Made by a program: the position numbers and the translations under genes
Assembly (NCBI RefSeq): GCF_028435365.1
Contig: NZ_JAGTJJ010000020.1
Span: forward strand, 1 to 64,000
Direction: 5' to 3'
Source of the DNA: Polyangium jinanense
GTDB taxonomy: Bacteria; Myxococcota; Polyangia; Polyangiales; Polyangiaceae
Length of the DNA: 64,000 nucleotides
In this document: positions 15,673 to 26,986 of the stretch, piece after piece
How the letters are laid out: the number at the start of each line of letters is the position of its first letter
Position numbering within the stretch: position 1 is the stretch's first letter
Notes under the pieces: generated by a model
Database searches by the model: none
Seen by the model: only the letters and a program-made list of their open reading frames with translations
Told to the model about the DNA's origin: nothing

Positions 15673-17672
15673 GCGGGCGCGGGGGCGCCTCGGACGAGTC
15701 GATCTGGCCGCATGTCGACGTGAGGCACGATCTCGGTCGTGCGCTCTTCCGCGAGTGGGTCGCGGGCAACGGCGCCGGCGCCTACGCGAGCTCTTCCATC
15801 GCGTGCATGCACACGCGCCGCTACCACGGCCTGCTCGTCGCCGCGCTCGAGCCGCCGCGCGCGCGGCACGTCGTGCTCTCGCACGTCGACGTCGCGGTGA
15901 AGTCACTCGCGCCGCGCGGGATGTGGGATCTCGCGACGCACCAGTTCCCGGGGATCAACCCGGAGCGCGGGCCGTTTTACCTCGACCGCTTCGATCAGGA
16001 TCCGGTGCCGCGCTGGACCTACTCCGTCGGGGGAGGTGAGCTCGAGGTGCTGCTCGCGCTCGTGCGCGGGGAGAACGCGGCGGTGCTGCGCTACACGTGG
16101 CGCGGTCCGCAGCCGGTCGTGATCACGCTGCGGCCGCTGCTCGCGATGCGGCACATGCACGCGCTGATGCGCGAGCACGGAGCGATGGAGCAGCGGGTGG
16201 AGCTGCGCGCCGGCGAGATGCGCGTGCGTCCGATGCGCGCGCTGCCGAAGCTCTGCTTCCGCTACGAGGGCACGTTCGTGGGCTCGCCGGACTGGTGGCG
16301 GCGCTTCGAGTACCTCATCGAGCGGGATCGAGGGCTCGAGTTCCAGGAGGATCTCTGGACGCCGGGCGTGTTCGAGATCCGCGCGGATGGATCGGGCACG
16401 CCGAGCTTCCTCGTCGTCGGCGTGGAGAAGCTGCCCGAGGGCAAACCCGAGGATCTCATCGCGGCCACGACGGCGGCGCTCGAAGCCGAGGATCCGGGGC
16501 CCGAGCGGTCCGCGCTCGAGCGCAAGCTCTCGGTCGCGGCGGAGCTCTTCCGCGCAGATCTCGCGCCGGAGCCGGGGATCGTCGCGGGGTATCCGTGGGC
16601 CGAGGGCTGGGGGCGCGACAGCTTGATCGCGCTGCCGGGGCTGTACCTGGCGACGGGCAAGATCGAAGAGGCGAAGCGCGTGGCGCGCCGGATCGTGGCG
16701 AGCATGGAGGGCGGGCTCGTGCCGAGCCGCAGGGCCGATGAAGACGGCCGCCCCGACACGGCCTCGGCCGACGCGACGCTCTGGCTCTTCGAGGCGGCGC
16801 GGTGTTTTGCCGATGTGCTCGGCGCGTCGGATCCGTTCCTGCAGAGCGAGCTCGTGCCGGCGATGACGGCCTCGTTCGAGGCGATCCTGCGCGGCGACGC
16901 GCCGAACGGGATCCGCGTGACGACGGATGGTCTGCTCGCGGCGGGCAAACCCGGCGACGCGCCGACGTGGATGAATGCGCGCGCGTTCGGCAGGCCCGTG
17001 ACGCCGCGCGTGGGCTGCGCGATCGAGCTGTCGGCGCTGTGGGCGCGGGGCTGTCACACGCTCGCGCGGCTCGCGCACGCGGCGGGCGCGGAGTCGCTCG
17101 CCGATCGGGCCGACATCGCTTGCCGCAGGGCGCGGGCCGCGTTCCATGCGCGGTTCTGGTGCGAGCAGACGTCGTATCCGTTCGACGTGATCTCCGAGTC
17201 GCTGACGGGCGAAGGCGCGTTCCAGGACGCGTCGGTCCGGCCGAACGCGATCCTCGCGCTGGCCATCGATCCGGCCTGCTTCTCGCCGGAGCGGGCGCGC
17301 GCGACGATCGCGCGGGCGCGGGCCGAGCTCGTGTCGCCGGCGGGGCTCCGGACGCTCGCGCCTTCGGATGCCGCGTACCACGGGTACTACGGCGGCAACG
17401 TCGTCGAGCGGGATGCCGCGTATCACCAGGGGACGGCCTGGCCGTGGCTGCTCGGGTTTTACGCGCGCGCCGTGCGCAGCGTGCTGCCGGCGGAGGATCC
17501 GCTCGTGGCCGAGATCCCGGAGCTGATCGCCGCGGCGGCCGATCGCGAGATCGCCGTGGGGCAGGTGCCGGAGCTCGGGAGCGGCAACATGCCGTTCTCG
17601 CCGAACGGCGGTCCGGCGCAGGCCTTCAGCGTGGCGGAGCTCCTCCGCGCCCTGAAGAACGTGCTCGGCTGA
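15669..17672 (+). CDS. Glycogen debranching enzyme (amylo-alpha-1,6-glucosidase, GDE family)
   Basis: This 667-aa protein hydrolyses alpha-1,6 branch points in glycogen or related alpha-glucans. The N-terminal domain carries NGAGAYASSS and TRRYHGLLVAAL (about residues 34-62), the hallmark of the archaeal/bacterial GDE N-domain. The C-terminal (alpha/alpha)6 glucosidase domain shows PWAEGWGRDSLIALPG, HGYYGGNV and PAQAFSVAELLRA. The ATG at 15669 overlaps the aroE stop (ATGA). Its last 47 bp overlap the end of the convergent GT2 gene. Stand-alone GDE enzymes of this type lack the transferase domain of eukaryotic debranchers. Confidence 0.92.
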   Translation: MSGRGGASDESIWPHVDVRHDLGRALFREWVAGNGAGAYASSSIACMHTRRYHGLLVAALEPPRARHVVLSHVDVAVKSLAPRGMWDLATHQFPGINPERGPFYLDRFDQDPVPRWTYSVGGGELEVLLALVRGENAAVLRYTWRGPQPVVITLRPLLAMRHMHALMREHGAMEQRVELRAGEMRVRPMRALPKLCFRYEGTFVGSPDWWRRFEYLIERDRGLEFQEDLWTPGVFEIRADGSGTPSFLVVGVEKLPEGKPEDLIAATTAALEAEDPGPERSALERKLSVAAELFRADLAPEPGIVAGYPWAEGWGRDSLIALPGLYLATGKIEEAKRVARRIVASMEGGLVPSRRADEDGRPDTASADATLWLFEAARCFADVLGASDPFLQSELVPAMTASFEAILRGDAPNGIRVTTDGLLAAGKPGDAPTWMNARAFGRPVTPRVGCAIELSALWARGCHTLARLAHAAGAESLADRADIACRRARAAFHARFWCEQTSYPFDVISESLTGEGAFQDASVRPNAILALAIDPACFSPERARATIARARAELVSPAGLRTLAPSDAAYHGYYGGNVVERDAAYHQGTAWPWLLGFYARAVRSVLPAEDPLVAEIPELIAAAADREIAVGQVPELGSGNMPFSPNGGPAQAFSVAELLRALKNVLG

Positions 17673-18552
17673 GCTCGGCGAGGCCCGCCTTCGCGAGGGT
17701 CTTCCACGGGCGCGTGTCGAAGCGGAGGCCGAGGTCGATCGCCTTCCGCGCGAGCTCGCGCGCCCTGCGCGGATCCGTGGCGAGGTTCGCCTCGGCCGAG
17801 CGCAGGTAGGCGAGGGCGAGGAAGCGGTCGCGCCGCCGCGGATCCGCGAAGAAGCGTGGATGCCGCTGCACCATGATCTCGTGCGTCTCGTGGTAGCGGC
17901 GGTCGTAGCTCTTCGAGACCTTCGCGGCGTGGCCGACGCGGTAGCGATAGAGGATCTCGCCGCAGTGGTAGCCACGCCGGCCGGCCTCGGCGGCGCCGAT
18001 GAGGAAGTCGTAGTCGCCGTTGCCACGCGCGAGCTCGGTCGCGTAACCGCCGAGCTCCACCCAGAGATCCTTGCGGTAAGCGCAGGGGCCGGGCGTGGGT
18101 TGTCCCGCGATGAAGTCGTCCCACGTGACCTCGCGACGGTGCTTGTGCACGAACGAGTGGGCGCCGAAGCGCTGGTTGTCGCCGTAGACGAAGGCCGCGT
18201 CGGGGTGGCGCTGGAAGGTCTCGAGGACGAGCGCGACGCTGCTCGGCACGAGTTGATCGTCGCCGTCGAGGTAGAAGTGGAACGGCGTCTCGGTCAGCTC
18301 GAAGGCTTTGTTGCGCGTCGGGTACGGGCCCATGTTTTCGGGCATCGCGTACTTCACGAGGCGCGGATGCTCGAGCGACGCGAAGATCTCGCGGGTCCGC
18401 GCGTGCTCGGTGCCATCCATGACGAGCACGGCGCACCAGCGCGGATCGGTCTGCGCGAGCACGCTGTTCCAGCAGTCGAGCAGCCAGTCGCCCTCGGCGT
18501 AGCAGGTGATGCCGATCGTGATGAGCGGCGCGCTGGAAGCGGGGTCCTTCAT
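17626..18552 (-). CDS. Family 2 glycosyltransferase
   Basis: This inverting GT-A glycosyltransferase moves a sugar from a nucleotide donor. The 308-aa protein starts at ATG 18552. It shows an N-terminal ITIGITCYAEGDWLLDCWNSV fold with nucleotide-binding elements, the metal-binding DGDD motif in FYLDGDDQLV, and GGYATELARGNGDYDFLI for acceptor binding. The C-terminal ~80 residues are Arg-rich and helical. It has no membrane segment, so it acts in the cytoplasm or at the inner leaflet. It lies 8 bp downstream of the methyltransferase gene on the same strand and converges on the debranching-enzyme gene with a 47-bp 3' overlap. It likely serves polysaccharide assembly with the cluster found after the second copy. 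Confidence 0.9.
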   Translation of the reverse strand: MKDPASSAPLITIGITCYAEGDWLLDCWNSVLAQTDPRWCAVLVMDGTEHARTREIFASLEHPRLVKYAMPENMGPYPTRNKAFELTETPFHFYLDGDDQLVPSSVALVLETFQRHPDAAFVYGDNQRFGAHSFVHKHRREVTWDDFIAGQPTPGPCAYRKDLWVELGGYATELARGNGDYDFLIGAAEAGRRGYHCGEILYRYRVGHAAKVSKSYDRRYHETHEIMVQRHPRFFADPRRRDRFLALAYLRSAEANLATDPRRARELARKAIDLGLRFDTRPWKTLAKAGLAELSRARSSGRGGAPPR

Positions 18553-18560
18553 GCCGTGCC

Positions 18561-19292
18561 CTAGACGCGCACGTGGGCGAACGTCGCCTCGATGTTGAAC
18601 CAGCCGATCGCCTGGAGGACCTCGGCGGCGAAGAGCCCGACGCGGGGCAGGGGGACGATGCGCTCGGCGACGTCGCGGCGCAGGTAATCCCGCTTGAAAT
18701 ACCGAGGACGGCGGCCGCCGAGGTAACCTTCGAACTCGGCGTACGTGAGCTTCTTGTAGTTCGGCGTCCCCGGATCCTCGCGGCGAGTCATGAGGTCGTA
18801 GAAGAGGAGCGCGCCGCCGGGGCGGAGGAGCGACAAGCAACGCTCCACGATCTTTTGCTTCGTCTCGGCGTTCGTGACCGAGGTGAGCACCGCGAAGAGC
18901 ATCACGACGTCGAAGGGCCCGCCCACGTCCGTTTCGAGGATGTTTCCCGCGAGGAAACGCACGCCGGCGCATCGCTGCCGCGCCTGCTCGATCCGCTCGG
19001 GCACGAGGTCGATGCCCACGAGCTCGGTGGGATCCGCGCCCATCTCCACGAGCCACGCGAGGTTCGAGCCGCCGCCACAGCCGACCTCCAGCACCCGCAG
19101 CTTGCGCAGGTCCTCGAAGCTGCCGGCGCCGATCTCCTGCAAGCACTGGCGAATGCGGCGCTGGCGTTGGCGCTGGCACAAGTACGCGTGCGGCAGGATC
19201 GGCCACCACGCGTTCTGCGGCAGGAAACGCTCGCGGTAGAAGCGGCGGATCTGTTCCGCTTCGTCGCCTTCGCCCACCCCGCGGGCCTCGTC
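18561..19292 (-). pseudogene. SAM-dependent methyltransferase copy lacking its native start
   Basis: This is the left copy of the methyltransferase that is intact at 37723-38463. The duplication joint removes its GTG start and first codons and places antisense peptidase DNA upstream. The frame stays open into that DNA as a chimera. An internal GTG at 19277 would restore 238 of the original 246 residues with all SAM-binding motifs, so a functional product is possible. Its own promoter is gone. Downstream GT2 (18552) would share that loss. Confidence 0.75.
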
Positions 19293-19293
19293 G

Positions 19294-20301
19294 AAGCAGC
19301 GAGACCGCTGGAGGCGCTGCGTGACCGCCACCGACGCCGCGCTCGGCGAGTCGCTCGGCCGGTTCTTCGTCGCCCGCCACTTCGCCGGCGAGAGCCGCGA
19401 TGTCGTCCGGCAGATGATCGTCGCCATCAGCGAGGCCTTCGGCGAGCGCCTCGGCGAGCTCGACTGGATGGACGAAAAAACCAAAGAGCGCGCCCGCGAA
19501 AAGCGCCAGCAGGTAGCCTACCTCATCGGCTACCCGAGTTCGTGGCGTGTCTATGATTTCTCGCTCGACAAGAAGGTGTACGCGGCCAACGTGCTCGCCG
19601 GCCGGGCCTTCGAGGTGAAGCGCCAACTTACCAAGGTGGGCAAGCCCGTCGACCGCGAAGAATGGCAAATGAGCCCGCCCACGGTGAACGCCTACTACGA
19701 CCCGCTCCTCAACCAGATGGCCTTCCCGGCAGGCATCTTGCAGCCGCCCTTTTTCTCGGCCCGCTCTGGCCTGGCCGTCAACATGGGCGCGACTGGCGAG
19801 ACCATCGGCCACGAGCTCATCCACGGCTTCGACGACGAGGGCTCGCAGTACGACGCCAAGGGCAACCTCGCGTCGTGGTGGGAGCCTGAGACGCGCAGGC
19901 GCTTCGAGGCCAGGACGCAATGCGTCGTCGACCAGTATTCGGCCTACGAGCCCCTGCCCGGCGTGAAGATCAACGGCAAGCTGACCCTCGGCGAGAACAT
20001 CGCCGACATCGGCGGCCTCAAGCTCGCCTTTCGCGCGTATCGCGCCCTGCGAAAGGGCGCAGAAGAGCGCCTTGTGGCCGACGGGTTCGACGAAGACCAA
20101 CAGTTTTTTCTGTCGTTCAGCCAGTCTCAGTGCACGAAGTGGCGTGAAGAGCGGGCGCGCACGCTCTTGCAGACCGACACGCATTCGCTGCAAAAATTTC
20201 GGGTAAACGGGTCTGTCACGAACATGCCAGAGTTCGCCCGCGCCTTCTCGTGCGCCGAGGGCAAGGCCCTGAACCCCAAGCAGCGCTGCGACGTCTGGTG
20301 A
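19294..20301 (+). pseudogene. 5'-truncated M13 metallopeptidase copy
   Basis: The right copy of the M13 gene begins at the duplication joint, so it lacks the start, any signal peptide and the N-terminal domain. The zinc motifs HELIH and ENIAD and the C-terminal CDVW remain. A GTG at 19321 could in principle start a 326-aa fragment, but no ribosome site precedes it and M13 enzymes need the N-terminal domain to close the active-site chamber. Confidence 0.88.
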
Positions 20302-20468
20302 GTTGCACTCGAGCGTGAGCGGGCGCGGTGATCGATGGCCGCGATCGCCACCGTGTGGAGAGACTGTGCCGGTACCTGGCCCGGCCGCCGACACAGGAAC
20401 GGCTCGTCGAGATCGCCGGCAGGAAGCTGCATCATGACAAGCGACCGATGGCGCGCTCGCAGCTCGAG

Positions 20469-20747
20469 TCAGCCGTCGCGCGGAGAGCCGCCCGGCTTCC
20501 AGACGTTGGGGAGCAGCTCATCCAGCCGGTTTTTCGGCCAGCCCGATTGCAGCTTCCCGATGACATCGGTCAAGTAAGCGAGAGGATTGACACTATTCGT
20601 GGATATCCTTGAACCACCCGTACAGCTCATTGACCAGCGGCATGCTCCGCGCACCCCTTCCGCGGCCCCAAACTCCTCCGCCGTCTTCCCGCTGCGCTTC
20701 CACCGCGCCACGAGCGCGAACCACTCTGCTGCCTTCCTTCGTGCCAT
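20469..20747 (-). pseudogene. IS66-family remnant (second copy)
   Basis: Identical to the 92-aa fusion at 1307-1585: a TnpA-like head joined to the tail of a large IS66 transposase. It was already decayed before the duplication. Confidence 0.58.
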
Positions 20748-20880
20748 CTGTCCCTCCAGCGAATCGAGGCCAGGATGCAGCTCGACGGGAGGAGCGCGAA
20801 GATGTACTTGGTCGGGCGCTTACGCTGCGCCTCGACCGCGTACAGCCCGCGAATCAGCCGGGGGCGAGTACGGGCCGCAC

Positions 20881-20899
20881 CGTTTCGTCGAACGAAACG
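20881..20899. promoter_or_regulatory. Palindrome upstream of lipoprotein gene (second copy)
   Basis: The same 8-bp CGTTTCGT/ACGAAACG dyad as at 1719-1737, here 32 bp before the ATG at 20932. Confidence 0.35.
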
Positions 20900-20931
20900 A
20901 GGGCCACGGTTTTTGCTAGGATGCCCGGCCT

Positions 20932-21450
20932 ATGAATATCGCCCGCTTCCTTTGTTCATCCCTGTGCTTGCTCGCCGCCGCGTGTGGCGGTGTGGTCGTG
21001 GAGCCCGCCCCGGAGGCGCAGCCCAAGGCCGTCCAGCTCTTCGTGCCGGACGGGGACGGCTGCGCCACGCAGCCACCGCTGGACACGGCCGCCGACGTGA
21101 TCACGCCGGGCGACACCGGGGACGAGATCGCCGTGACGGACATCTACTTCACGGCGGAATGCACCGGTGCAGGAGGGCAGTACATGCTCGCGCGCGAGAT
21201 CGATGGCTTCCGGTACTTCTGGCTCGGCGGGCACGGTTGCCAGCTCGGCGAGGGGCTCGCGTCGGCGACGGGCCTCGTCTTCGGGGTGGTCCGATATCGC
21301 TTTACGGCGGGCATCTCCGAGATCCCGCCCGACCTGTGCGTGGCTTGGCCGGGTGAGCCCGAGGGGTTGCAGACGGATGCGCGCATCTCGGCGGTCGCGC
21401 TGTTCGAGCAACTGGAAGAGGCGAAGCAGTTCGCGGCGTCGTTGAAATGA
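20932..21450 (+). CDS. Small predicted lipoprotein (second copy)
   Basis: Identical 172-aa lipoprotein (lipobox LAAAC, Cys18) to the one at 1770-2288. Its upstream region, including the dyad, is duplicated too, so both copies should be expressed alike. Confidence 0.75.
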   Translation: MNIARFLCSSLCLLAAACGGVVVEPAPEAQPKAVQLFVPDGDGCATQPPLDTAADVITPGDTGDEIAVTDIYFTAECTGAGGQYMLAREIDGFRYFWLGGHGCQLGEGLASATGLVFGVVRYRFTAGISEIPPDLCVAWPGEPEGLQTDARISAVALFEQLEEAKQFAASLK

Positions 21451-21743
21451 CCCCACAGCATTGTATCGTCCGAACGAGCCCCGTTGCCCGATGCGCCCGT
21501 TTCGTTTGACGGAGCGCGAGATTGGCATCGCGGAACCCCCGAGTGTCGCGCGGACGTCTTCACCCTGACAGCAGCTTGCGCCGGAGTAGTCCGCGTCGCT
21601 CCTGCGCCGTCACCTGAAATTTTGCAATACAGATCCGATGACGCTATACGCCGCGGCCCGTGCCGGACGTCTTCCTGCGCGGCCACATCGACGTCCATCG
21701 CCCGGCGGAGACGCGGGCGATTTTAATCTTGGAGAATTGCACC

Positions 21744-23489
<1,746 letters not shown>

Positions 23490-23535
23490 CGCCAGTGCGC
23501 GCCCTGTCTTCGCTTATCGACAGGGAGGCGCTTCG

Positions 23536-23860
23536 CTGGGGCTTTGCCCCAGGCCCCACCCGGGGCTGTCCGCCCCGGGACCCGGACCAGCGCAAGCGCT
23601 GGACTCGGGGTCGATGAACTGCGCGATGCGCAGTTCATCGAACAGGCCAGGTCAAGACAAACGACGACCCTGCCCACCAAGACCGCGGCGCTGGCGGTTC
23701 ACCTGGCGACGTCACCAGCGTGAAACGAGCCTTCGTGGTCTTGCCACCGGCCTGTGGGAAGAACCGCGCATCGCGCAGTTCTTCCCCGCTCGGTCCAGGG
23801 CTTGCCCTGGTTCGGGTCGAGGGGCGAACAGCCCCCGCGGGGCCCGGGGCAGCGCCCCGG
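23536..23860. repeat. Eight-hairpin dispersed repeat, copy A' (second copy)
   Basis: Duplicate of 4374-4698, again filling the gap between the convergent ADA-family and Cys-rich lipoprotein genes. Confidence 0.85.
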
Positions 23861-23883
23861 CGCGACGCCTGTGGAATACCCTC

Positions 23884-24426
23884 TCAGAGGCATTCGACGA
23901 TGCTACCCGAGCACGTCTTGCCGCCCTGCGAGCATCCCTTCGCGATCAGGCACGGGCAGAGCCCGTCGTTGCAATCGAACGGGAGACCGACGCAACCGAC
24001 CTCGGACTCGACCGACGAGCTTTTTACGCAGAACTCATCCGACTTGCAGGCCGCGCAGACATCGCCCGAGCCTCCCGATCCGCTGCTCGCGCTCGAGCTT
24101 CCGCTGCTCGCGCTCGAGCTTCCGCTGCTCGCGCTCGACGAGCCCCCCGATCCGCTGCTCCCGCAGCCGTCGATGGCTGCGCATGAGCTCGCGTTCACGA
24201 CGCACGCCTTGGCCTCGTCCGACAGCATCGAGCAGCCATCGCTGCAATTCGGGGGCACCTGCCCGCACTGCTTTCCGATGGCCGCGCAGACGTCGGCGCA
24301 CGACGGGGTGCCTGACGAGGTCCCACCGCCGCCGTCCGAGCCCGACCCCTCGTTCGAGTCCCCGCTACACGCACCGAGTAGAAACGTAAGGAACAAGCAA
24401 CCAAGAACCGCACCACGAATGTTCAT
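23884..24426 (-). CDS. Cys-rich predicted lipoprotein (second copy)
   Basis: Identical 180-aa product to 4722-5264: lipobox LLGAC, two Cys-rich blocks and the SSASSG-repeat linker, with the same number of linker repeats. Confidence 0.75.
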   Translation of the reverse strand: MNIRGAVLGCLFLTFLLGACSGDSNEGSGSDGGGGTSSGTPSCADVCAAIGKQCGQVPPNCSDGCSMLSDEAKACVVNASSCAAIDGCGSSGSGGSSSASSGSSSASSGSSSASSGSGGSGDVCAACKSDEFCVKSSSVESEVGCVGLPFDCNDGLCPCLIAKGCSQGGKTCSGSIVECL

Positions 24427-24639
24427 GCGGCGTCCTGCTAGCCCAGATACGAAGCAAAAGCACTGCCTCGAATCGTACAGTGTCCGACACGCGGTCGTGA
24501 CTTTCGCCCGCCAAAGGCAGCGCCGGGCGAGCCATTCGGGGGCTGAGGCGCGTACGATTCGGAGCCGCGGGTCCTCCGGCGGCGTGCTCTCCTTGCCGCC
24601 TTTCGCTCTGCACACCTCTGCGCCTTGATTGGCGCGAGG

Positions 24640-25068
24640 TTACTGCGTCTGCGTATTCTGCACGATCGTGCATTCATTCGCACCGCAGTTCAGCAGTGCG
24701 TAGCTGGCGCGACGCCCGCATCCCGTTGCGCCGAACGTGTCCTGGCCGAGCCGCGTCAACTCGATCGTATCGTTGCACTGGAGATCGAAGCCGGCTTGGC
24801 GCCGCAGCCCGCGCGAGACGACGACGTGCGTCTCGCCGACACACAACCCGTTCGGATTGCACTGGGCCACGTACCGGACGATCTCGCCGCAGCCACTTGC
24901 ATAGATGAGAGCGGTTTCACCCATGCGCTCGTAGGTCAGCTTCTCTCGAGGGCATGATAGCTCGCTCGCCGGGTGATCCTGCACGTAGGCCAGCGGCCCC
25001 GCGCCACAGGCAGAGAGGACGAGCGCGAACAGGGGCAGCGTGGGCAGCAAGCGTTTCGACTTAAACAT
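24640..25068 (-). CDS. Small predicted lipoprotein (second copy)
   Basis: Identical 142-aa product to 5478-5906 (lipobox LSAC, Cys21). Its promoter region again adjoins the left end of the IS630 copy. Confidence 0.72.
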   Translation of the reverse strand: MFKSKRLLPTLPLFALVLSACGAGPLAYVQDHPASELSCPREKLTYERMGETALIYASGCGEIVRYVAQCNPNGLCVGETHVVVSRGLRRQAGFDLQCNDTIELTRLGQDTFGATGCGRRASYALLNCGANECTIVQNTQTQ

Positions 25069-25165
25069 TGGAACTCTCTAGCGGATTCCACGCGGCGTCG
25101 TCAACGGCGCCTTCACCAACCACGAAGGTGCTAACTAGTACCTCGACACAGAGGTCTTGACTGTT

Positions 25166-26302
25166 TCACGCAGCGACAGGCAGCGCGGGATGCGCTGGCT
25201 GTGGGTATGCGTGCCCCATCTTCTTGCGAGCGTGCTGGACACTGAACATCCAGCGGATTCGGACTTTTGCAGCGTTTCGCGTCGTCTGCCACGCAGCTAT
25301 CTCGCGCTTGAGCGTGGCGAGATCGCCGATGCGTCGCGCGAGGCACTGCTGTTTGAGCACGCCTATCTCGATCTCCACCATGTTCAGCCAGCTCGCGTGT
25401 TTGGGTACGTAGTGCATTTCGATCCTGCGCAGGATTCGACGGGCCTCGTCGGGTGGAAACGCTTGGTAGAGGGCGGAAGCGCTGTGGATGGATAGGTTGT
25501 CGAGCACAAGGCGAATGCGTCGTGCGTTGGGGTAGTGCACGTCCACCAGCTCCCGCATGCATTCGGCGAAGTCGATACAACTGCGATGCTCCGTGGTCTT
25601 GACGTGTCGCCAGGGGTTATGGGCGTCGACGAAGACAAATAGGTTGGCTGTACCGTTGCGCCGGTACTCATAGTCGATGCGCGCAGGAGTTCCGGGTTGG
25701 GCTGGGATCGGAATGCGGGTTTCCCCGATCAACTGCACCGGCGACTCGTCAAAGCTGACGACCGGGGTGTCGGGGCTGGGGTTTTCCGCGTACAGATCGA
25801 GCACATCCTCCATTCGTGCAATGAATTCGGCGTCGACCTTCGGGATGCACCACATCTTCTTCTGCCAAGGCTTGATTTCGTTCTCGGCCAGCCTACGCCG
25901 TACGGTCTCGCTTGAAAGAGATGAGTGATTTGTCAAGCGCACCATCTCTCCGGCGAGCAGGTCGAGCGTCCACCGTGCACGGCCCTCTGGAGGAGCCGAG
26001 CAAGCTGTCGCTATCAATAGCGCTTCCTCCTTGCCTGACAGCTTGCGGGTCCCACCGGGCCTCGGCTCATCGTTGAGCGCTCGCGAAAGCCCTCCTTCAA
26101 CGAATCGCTGCTTGGTCCGGTAGACCGTCGATGTGCCGACTGCCACGCTCGCGGCGATCTCGCCGTCGCGGGCTCCCGCATCCGCAGCCAATAGGATTTG
26201 CGCGCGCTTGACCTTGCGCACCTGCGTGCTACCACCGCTGATAAAATGGCGCAGCTCTGCGCGCTCCTCTTCCGTCAGTTCCACGATCCAGCGCACGTTC
26301 AT
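25166..26302 (-). CDS. IS630-family transposase (second copy)
   Basis: Identical 378-aa DDE transposase to 6004-7140, with intact catalytic blocks (SFDES, LVLDN, LNMVE) and the same GGAGG ribosome site inside the divergent dyad. Confidence 0.95.
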   Translation of the reverse strand: MNVRWIVELTEEERAELRHFISGGSTQVRKVKRAQILLAADAGARDGEIAASVAVGTSTVYRTKQRFVEGGLSRALNDEPRPGGTRKLSGKEEALLIATACSAPPEGRARWTLDLLAGEMVRLTNHSSLSSETVRRRLAENEIKPWQKKMWCIPKVDAEFIARMEDVLDLYAENPSPDTPVVSFDESPVQLIGETRIPIPAQPGTPARIDYEYRRNGTANLFVFVDAHNPWRHVKTTEHRSCIDFAECMRELVDVHYPNARRIRLVLDNLSIHSASALYQAFPPDEARRILRRIEMHYVPKHASWLNMVEIEIGVLKQQCLARRIGDLATLKREIAAWQTTRNAAKVRIRWMFSVQHARKKMGHAYPQPAHPALPVAA

Positions 26303-26328
26303 CGGATGCCTCCAAAGAAGCATCCGAT
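26301..26328. promoter_or_regulatory. 9-bp inverted repeat in IS630 (second copy)
   Basis: Duplicate of the ATCGGATGC-N10-GCATCCGAT dyad at 7139-7166, overlapping the transposase start. Confidence 0.6.
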
Positions 26329-26354
26329 CAAACTATCAATGGTTTGTCGAGTCC

Positions 26355-26600
26355 ATGCGACCACAATTCACGGAAAAACAGGGCCAGTACCTCGCCTTCA
26401 TTCACGCCTACCTCATGCTACATCGCAGAGCGCCGGCGGAGGCCGACATGCAGACCTATTTCCAAACCACGCCGCCCACCGTGCACCGCATGGTTGTCGA
26501 ACTGGAGCGCAAAGGGCTGATCCGCCGCCAACCCGGACAGCCTCGTAGCATCGAGCTCCTCGTGGACCCCGAGGCGCTTCCCGTCCTTCGGCAACCCTGA
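26355..26600 (+). CDS. Stand-alone LexA-type DNA-binding protein of IS630 (second copy)
   Basis: Identical 81-aa LexA-DBD-like protein to 7193-7438, with no autoprotease domain. Two gene copies would double the putative repressor and its operator together. Confidence 0.75.
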   Translation: MRPQFTEKQGQYLAFIHAYLMLHRRAPAEADMQTYFQTTPPTVHRMVVELERKGLIRRQPGQPRSIELLVDPEALPVLRQP

Positions 26601-26636
26601 AACGAATCGATCAGGATCCCTGTGTCGAGGTACTAG

Positions 26637-26986
26637 AAGCGATCGACGAAATAGCACGTGCAGCCGCGCAGCCGTCGCGCTCGCTCGCGAGCGTCGTGCA
26701 GGCCGCCTTCAAGATCGCGCGCCAAGGAGCCATCGAAGCGGCCGCTCGACGCGCCGCTCGGCGGCCTCGCGTTTCGTGCGATGGGAACTCGGGGACGCTT
26801 GGACAACCCTGGTGGGCGATCCCGCTCGTGCGGGTGCGTCCTCCGGCACCGCTGGTACGTCGTGGAGACGCGGGAGCGGAGGCTCGGGCAATGGATCGTC
26901 GTGGAGCGCTCACTCAGGGCGGTAGGCGAGATGATATGCCAGGAGACGAGCGCCCCGAGAGGATCCGCGTTTACGCGCGCCCGGGG
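26637..26986. other. No confident gene (second copy of 7475-7824)
   Basis: Same stretch to the right of the IS630 element: a short Ala-rich open frame next to the IS end, then nothing recognisable. Confidence 0.35.

Larger units (their letters stand above)
25138..26633. mobile_element. IS630-family insertion sequence, second copy
   Basis: The same 1,496-bp element, with identical ends and the same CTAG target context as 5976-7471. It was copied as part of the duplication and is not an independent insertion. The two directly repeated copies offer homology for recombination, as does the rest of the unit. Confidence 0.93.

Noticed and set aside
15903..18026. 707-codon minus-strand frame opposite the debranching enzyme
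   Set aside because: Shadow of GDE and GT2 codon bias; no domain, repetitive Arg-rich composition, and the plus-strand gene has clear family motifs.
17626..20394. 922-codon frame joining GT2 to sequence across the duplication joint
   Set aside because: The upstream part is antisense to M13 or out of frame with the methyltransferase. The GT2 gene starts at ATG 18552 with a proper N-terminus.
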